DNA of 64,000 nt from Phycisphaerae bacterium. Its GTDB lineage: Bacteria; Planctomycetota; Phycisphaerae; UBA1845; CAIVHJ01. This document shows, piece after piece, positions 60,599 to 64,000 of this stretch. How positions within the stretch are numbered: the first letter of the stretch is position 1; the number at the start of each line of letters is the position of its first letter. The position numbers and the translations under genes are program-made. Location of the stretch: contig JAJVHX010000005.1 of assembly GCA_022072405.1 (NCBI GenBank), forward strand, positions 1 to 64,000, in the 5' to 3' direction. The notes below the pieces were generated by a model, which worked only from the letters and a program-made list of their open reading frames with translations, did not search any database and was not told the DNA's origin.

Positions 60599-63232
60599 TT
60601 ACACACGCTCTAAATTATCATTATTTGCCAATACTTCGTGTTTGATTTTGGAGAAATCGAAGCGGTCGCCGGAGGTGGTGACCTGGATGTCGTCGCCTTC
60701 GCGGAAATCGCCGGCGAGGAGCCGGCGAGCAAGCGGATTTTCGATCTGCTGCTGGATCAGCCGTTTGAGCGGGCGGGCGCCATAGATCGGATCGTACCCA
60801 TCAGTGGCCAGTTTATCCCTGGCAGCGTCGGTGAGTTGCAGGGCGATCTTCTGATCCGCCAGCCGTTGCTGTAACAAACCCGCCTGGATATCAACGATCT
60901 TGCGCAGATGATTGCGCTCCAGCCGATGGAAGATGATCGTCTCATCAATGCGGTTGAGAAATTCCGGCCGGAAATGCTGCTTGAGCTCATCACGCACTGC
61001 CAGCTCCATCTCGAAATCAGCCGCACCGTTCTCCGACATCTGCTGAATCTGGGCCGAGCCGATATTGCTGGTCATGACGATCAGCGTGTTGCGGAAGTTG
61101 ACCTCGCGGCCATGACCATCGGTCAGCCGGCCATCGTCCAGCACCTGCAGAAGCACATTAAAAACATCGCGATGTGCTTTTTCAATTTCGTCAAAGAGTA
61201 CCACGCAATAGGGCCGGCGATGCACCGCCTCGGTCAGCCGCCCGCCTTCTTCATAACCCACATAACCGGGCGGAGCACCGATCAGCCGAGCCACACTGTG
61301 CTGCTCCATGAACTCGCTCATGTCGATGCGCACAAAAGCCGCTTCGGAATCGAACAGCAGCGCCGCCAGCGCCCGGCACAATTCCGTCTTGCCCACGCCG
61401 GTCGGACCCAGAAACAGAAACGAACCGATCGGCCGCTGCTGATCACCCAGCCCGCTGCGACTCCGCCGCACCGCGTCGCTCACCGCCCGCACCGCCTCCT
61501 CCTGCCCGACGACACGTTCCGCCAACCGCTGTTCCATCTGCAGCAGCTTTTCCTTTTCGCCCTCCAGCAGTCGATGCACCGGGATCGACGTCCACTTGGC
61601 CACCACCTCGGCCACGTCATCCACGGTCACTTCCTCGTGCACCAGTGCCCGGCCGGTAATTTCGATTTTGTGCAGTTCCAGTTCGATCTCCTGCAACTGC
61701 TTGTTCAAGTCACGCAGCTCACCATATTGAATACGAGCCGCCGTTTCGAGCTGGCCGCTGCGCTGGGCGTATTCCAGAGCCGTCTGACGCTCGGTAAGCT
61801 GTTCACGCAGTTCCTTGCTGTGGCGGAGCAGATTACTCTCGTGCTCCCACTGGGCGGTAAGCCGCGTATTGTCCTCCTGCAGCTCCGCCAGTTCGCGCTG
61901 CACTTTCTCCAGTTGATTTCGCGAGCCTTCGTCCTTCTCCAGCTGGAGGGCTTCGCGTTCGATCTCCAGTTGCAGGATTTTGCGGCGGATTTCGTCCAGT
62001 TCGGCGGGCATCGATTCATTTTCGATCCGCAGCCGCGCCGCCGCCTCATCGATCAGATCGATGGCTTTGTCGGGCAGAAAGCGATCCGCGATATAGCGCT
62101 GACTGAGCGTCGCCGCCGCCACCAGTGCGGCATCCTGAATGCGCACGCCGTGGTGGGCGTCGTAGCGCGGTTTCAGACCGCGCAGGATGGCGATGGTTTC
62201 CTCGACGGTCGGCTGATCGACATAAAGCGGCTGGAATCGCCGTTCCAGCGCCCGGTCGCTTTCGATATGCTTGCGATATTCGTCCAGTGTGGTGGCACCG
62301 ATGGTGTGCAGTTCGCCGCGGGCCAGCGCTGGTTTGAGCAGGTTGCCGGCGTCCATCGCCCCTTCCGCCCGACCCGCCCCGACCACGGTATGCAGTTCGT
62401 CGATAAAAAGGATCACCTCGCCGGCGCTGTCGATCACCTCGCGCAGTACCGCTTTGAGCCGTTCCTCGAATTCGCCGCGATATTTGGCACCGGCGATCAG
62501 CGCCCCCATATCGAGTGCCACAATCCGCTTGTTGGCCAGTACTCCAGGTACATCACCCTGCACGATACGAAGGGCCAGACCTTCGACGATGGCGGTTTTA
62601 CCGACGCCCGGTTCGCCGATCAGCACCGGATTGTTCTTGGTGCGGCGGGCGAGCACCTGCATACAGCGGCGGATTTCATCATCCCGGCCGATCACCGGAT
62701 CGATCTTGCCGCGCCGGGCCAATTCAACCAGGTCGCGCCCATAGCGCGTCAGGGCTTGATAAGTTGCTTCGGGATTTTCCGAGCGCACCTGCGCCCCGCC
62801 GCGGATTTCCCGCAGGGCTTGGCGGATGACGTCGACACTCGCACCGCACAGGGTCAGAACTTCCTTGGCATCAGATGGGACGCTGACCAGCGCCAGCAGC
62901 AGATGCTCCGTGGAAATGTACTGATCCTTGAGTTGATCCGCCTCTTTCTGGGCGGAGTTGAAAACTTCCTGCATTTTCGGATCGAGGCTGAGCTGCACAC
63001 TCCCGCTGACGCGCGGCTGGCGATTCAGTTCCGCTTCCGCCACCTGCCCCACACGCCCGACCTGCACGCCGGTCTTTTCCAGCAGCGGCGCGATGATGCC
63101 GCCCTCCGACTCCTGCAGCATGGCGGACAGCAGATGCAGCGGCGTGAGCGAAGCATGTTGCATCGCGGCAGCCCGTTCCTGAGCACCCGCTACCGCCTCC
63201 TGAGCCTTGATGGTCATTCGATCGAAACGCAT
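60599..63232 (-). CDS. clpB: Disaggregase chaperone ClpB
   Basis: Encodes 877 residues. The N-terminal Clp domain (about 1-150) is followed by AAA1 with Walker [16 protein letters not shown] near 205 and Walker [17 protein letters not shown] coiled-coil middle domain lies at about 400-530 ([25 protein letters not shown]). AAA2 has [18 protein letters not shown] near 605, [13 protein letters not shown], and the sensor NRIDETIIF. The order is that of ClpB/Hsp104, which rescues aggregated proteins with DnaK. The middle domain separates it from ClpA/ClpC. A CIRCE or sigma-32 site was not recognised upstream. Confidence 0.95.
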   Translation of the reverse strand: MRFDRMTIKAQEAVAGAQERAAAMQHASLTPLHLLSAMLQESEGGIIAPLLEKTGVQVGRVGQVAEAELNRQPRVSGSVQLSLDPKMQEVFNSAQKEADQLKDQYISTEHLLLALVSVPSDAKEVLTLCGASVDVIRQALREIRGGAQVRSENPEATYQALTRYGRDLVELARRGKIDPVIGRDDEIRRCMQVLARRTKNNPVLIGEPGVGKTAIVEGLALRIVQGDVPGVLANKRIVALDMGALIAGAKYRGEFEERLKAVLREVIDSAGEVILFIDELHTVVGAGRAEGAMDAGNLLKPALARGELHTIGATTLDEYRKHIESDRALERRFQPLYVDQPTVEETIAILRGLKPRYDAHHGVRIQDAALVAAATLSQRYIADRFLPDKAIDLIDEAAARLRIENESMPAELDEIRRKILQLEIEREALQLEKDEGSRNQLEKVQRELAELQEDNTRLTAQWEHESNLLRHSKELREQLTERQTALEYAQRSGQLETAARIQYGELRDLNKQLQEIELELHKIEITGRALVHEEVTVDDVAEVVAKWTSIPVHRLLEGEKEKLLQMEQRLAERVVGQEEAVRAVSDAVRRSRSGLGDQQRPIGSFLFLGPTGVGKTELCRALAALLFDSEAAFVRIDMSEFMEQHSVARLIGAPPGYVGYEEGGRLTEAVHRRPYCVVLFDEIEKAHRDVFNVLLQVLDDGRLTDGHGREVNFRNTLIVMTSNIGSAQIQQMSENGAADFEMELAVRDELKQHFRPEFLNRIDETIIFHRLERNHLRKIVDIQAGLLQQRLADQKIALQLTDAARDKLATDGYDPIYGARPLKRLIQQQIENPLARRLLAGDFREGDDIQVTTSGDRFDFSKIKHEVLANNDNLERV

Positions 63233-63305
63233 GGAAAGATAGTCCTTAGTGGTTAGTCCTTAGCCGTTACTCATTAGCGCGAGTAAACTTTAATTGTTCC
63301 GTCCG

Positions 63306-63332
63306 GTGTGCCACGGCTCGGTGAGCCGTGTG
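63306..63332. repeat. CACGGCTC hairpin repeat
   Basis: GTGTGCCACGGCTCGGTGAG followed by CCGTGTG. The stem is CACGGCTC / GAGCCGTG. Confidence 0.6.
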
Positions 63333-63741
63333 CTCTTTGGCCACTACTGATGAAACCGTGGCAACTCGACGACCCAGTACATAAAAATTTTTAATCCGCT
63401 CCAGCCGTTATATGGCTGCTATATGATTCTCGGTTCCGATGCACGGTAACAGTCACTATTCCACTTTCCGGAAATTATAAGATGAGATTCGCTCTGGAGA
63501 TATGATCTGAAGCGGCTGAATCTCCGCTGTCGTATTGGCAGTATGCTAACCCTTTGTCCGGCAGTATCAGGGATACTTACTACAGTGACACGGAGACACA
63601 GAGAATGAGTAAATCCGATAAACAGGATTATCGGAGCCTGTTTTGAGTCGATCGTCGCTTGAATGAGTAAAGCTTTTCTGAGCTGCGAAGAAGCCTTTGA
63701 GTCTGCTACGGCTATGTCCACCGTGGTGGACGCCCCTCTCC

Positions 63742-63769
63742 GGCACGGCTCCCAGAGCCGTGGCACACC
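63742..63769. repeat. CACGGCTC hairpin repeat, inverted
   Basis: GGCACGGCTCCCAGAGCCGT followed by GGCACACC. It has opposite orientation to 63306, forming a BIME-like pair about 430 bases apart. Confidence 0.6.
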
Positions 63770-63903
63770 TGAACCACTGCCGGTTTTCTCCTGTTATTTA
63801 CCATTTTCAGTATTCTCCGTATCTCTGTGTCTCAGTGGTTAGTCTTATTCAGCCGATAACAGAAGTGAAATTACACTGACGGAGCCTGGCAGTATGATTG
63901 ACG

Positions 63904-63992
63904 GGTACTGGTAAAGTTTCACCGAGCCGCAACCGTCAGGGAGCGGTCTTCATGATGTTGTGATCGAATAGGATTCAAACTTTACCAGTACC
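63904..63992 (+). mobile_element. Best-preserved MITE-like element
   Basis: 89 bases with terminal inverted repeats GGTACTGGTAAAGTTT and AAACTTTACCAGTACC, and inner hairpin AACCGTCAGGGAGCGGT. It is flanked by the perfect direct repeat GATTGACG at 63896-63903 and 63993-64000, a probable 8-bp target-site duplication. It carries no gene, so it would need a transposase in trans. Confidence 0.88.
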
Positions 63993-64000
63993 GATTGACG

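Larger units (their letters stand above)
63233..63903. other. Repeat-rich intergenic region upstream of clpB
   Basis: Includes inverted copies of a CACGGCTC hairpin (63306-63332 and 63742-63769), an inverted pair of CACAGAGA-type segments near 63591 and 63815, and a CCGATAA/TTATCGG hairpin near 63616. No gene with support was seen. Confidence 0.5.

Noticed and set aside
60908-63256. 782-residue open frame opposite clpB
   Set aside because: It is antisense to a clear ClpB gene. The frame stays open because of the high GC content and codon pattern of clpB, and its protein has no domain.

Overview
The window looks like a chromosomal segment of a Planctomycetota bacterium, most likely of the Phycisphaerae type. 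This is inferred from several things: small membrane proteins ending in the C-x2-CGYDLRG-...-CPECG zinc ribbon (126-593, 15143-15625), a very long GreA-family factor of the kind seen in Chlamydiae and relatives (33761-35956), a fused AroD-AroE enzyme, a flotillin/NfeD pair, and dense families of short palindromic repeats. No rRNA, CRISPR array, origin or complete insertion sequence is visible. Two tRNA genes are present: Pro(CGG) and His(GTG), both on the minus strand.

Layout. (1) 1-12149 is an accessory region. Positions 1-2786 hold decayed remnants: an antiporter 3' end, an IS630 transposase tail, a DUF1801-type gene and an unidentified fragment. Positions 2879-12057 are bounded by a 92-bp perfect direct repeat (2787-2878 and 12058-12149), whose right copy runs into the 3' end of tRNA-Pro. 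This is the layout of an island inserted at a tRNA. It carries an intact cysteine-rich protein plus CusC-CusB-CusA heavy-metal efflux operon, broken arsC and acr3 arsenic genes, and a transposase tail. (2) 12379-15625: a DUF3309 miniprotein, a VanZ-like protein, an oxidoreductase and a zinc-ribbon protein. (3) 16264-17712: three tandem paralogous small proteins with a lanthipeptide-like leader, the best candidate here for an undescribed system. (4) 17866-31433: mostly housekeeping genes (RsgA, PyrF, MurD, LarC, Trm112-like, ribosomal protein S18) with methyltransferases, a band-7 protein and lipoproteins. (5) 31605-42222: two STN-like secreted paralogs (one frameshifted in a G7 run), long GreA, a STAS protein, a prepilin peptidase, an OmpA-like lipoprotein, a DUF167 protein and a peroxiredoxin. 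(6) 42324-50955: C45 acyltransferase-like protein, SulP transporter, several small unknowns, and a REP/RAYT locus lying between two copies of a duplicated PQQ-propeller gene segment. (7) 50970-63232: flotillin and NfeD-like protein, a selenocysteine-containing SelD, DedA, AroK, AroDE, a DUF642-type lipoprotein, a methyltransferase, a 22-bp tandem palindrome array and ClpB. (8) 63233-64000 is repeat-rich and ends in a MITE-like element flanked by an 8-bp direct repeat.

How the genes work together. CusCBA should span both membranes to export Cu/Ag-type metal ions. AroDE and AroK supply three steps of the shikimate pathway. SelD makes selenophosphate and itself appears to need UGA recoding. Flotillin with NfeD probably form a membrane microdomain scaffold. 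Four repeat families punctuate the intergenic DNA: an ~89-bp MITE-like palindrome, a CCGCGGGCT-type hairpin, a RAYT-linked GGTGGCATGG hairpin and a CACGGCTC hairpin. One hairpin is translated inside the glycosyltransferase gene. Functions are assigned by reading the sequence; no database search was run.
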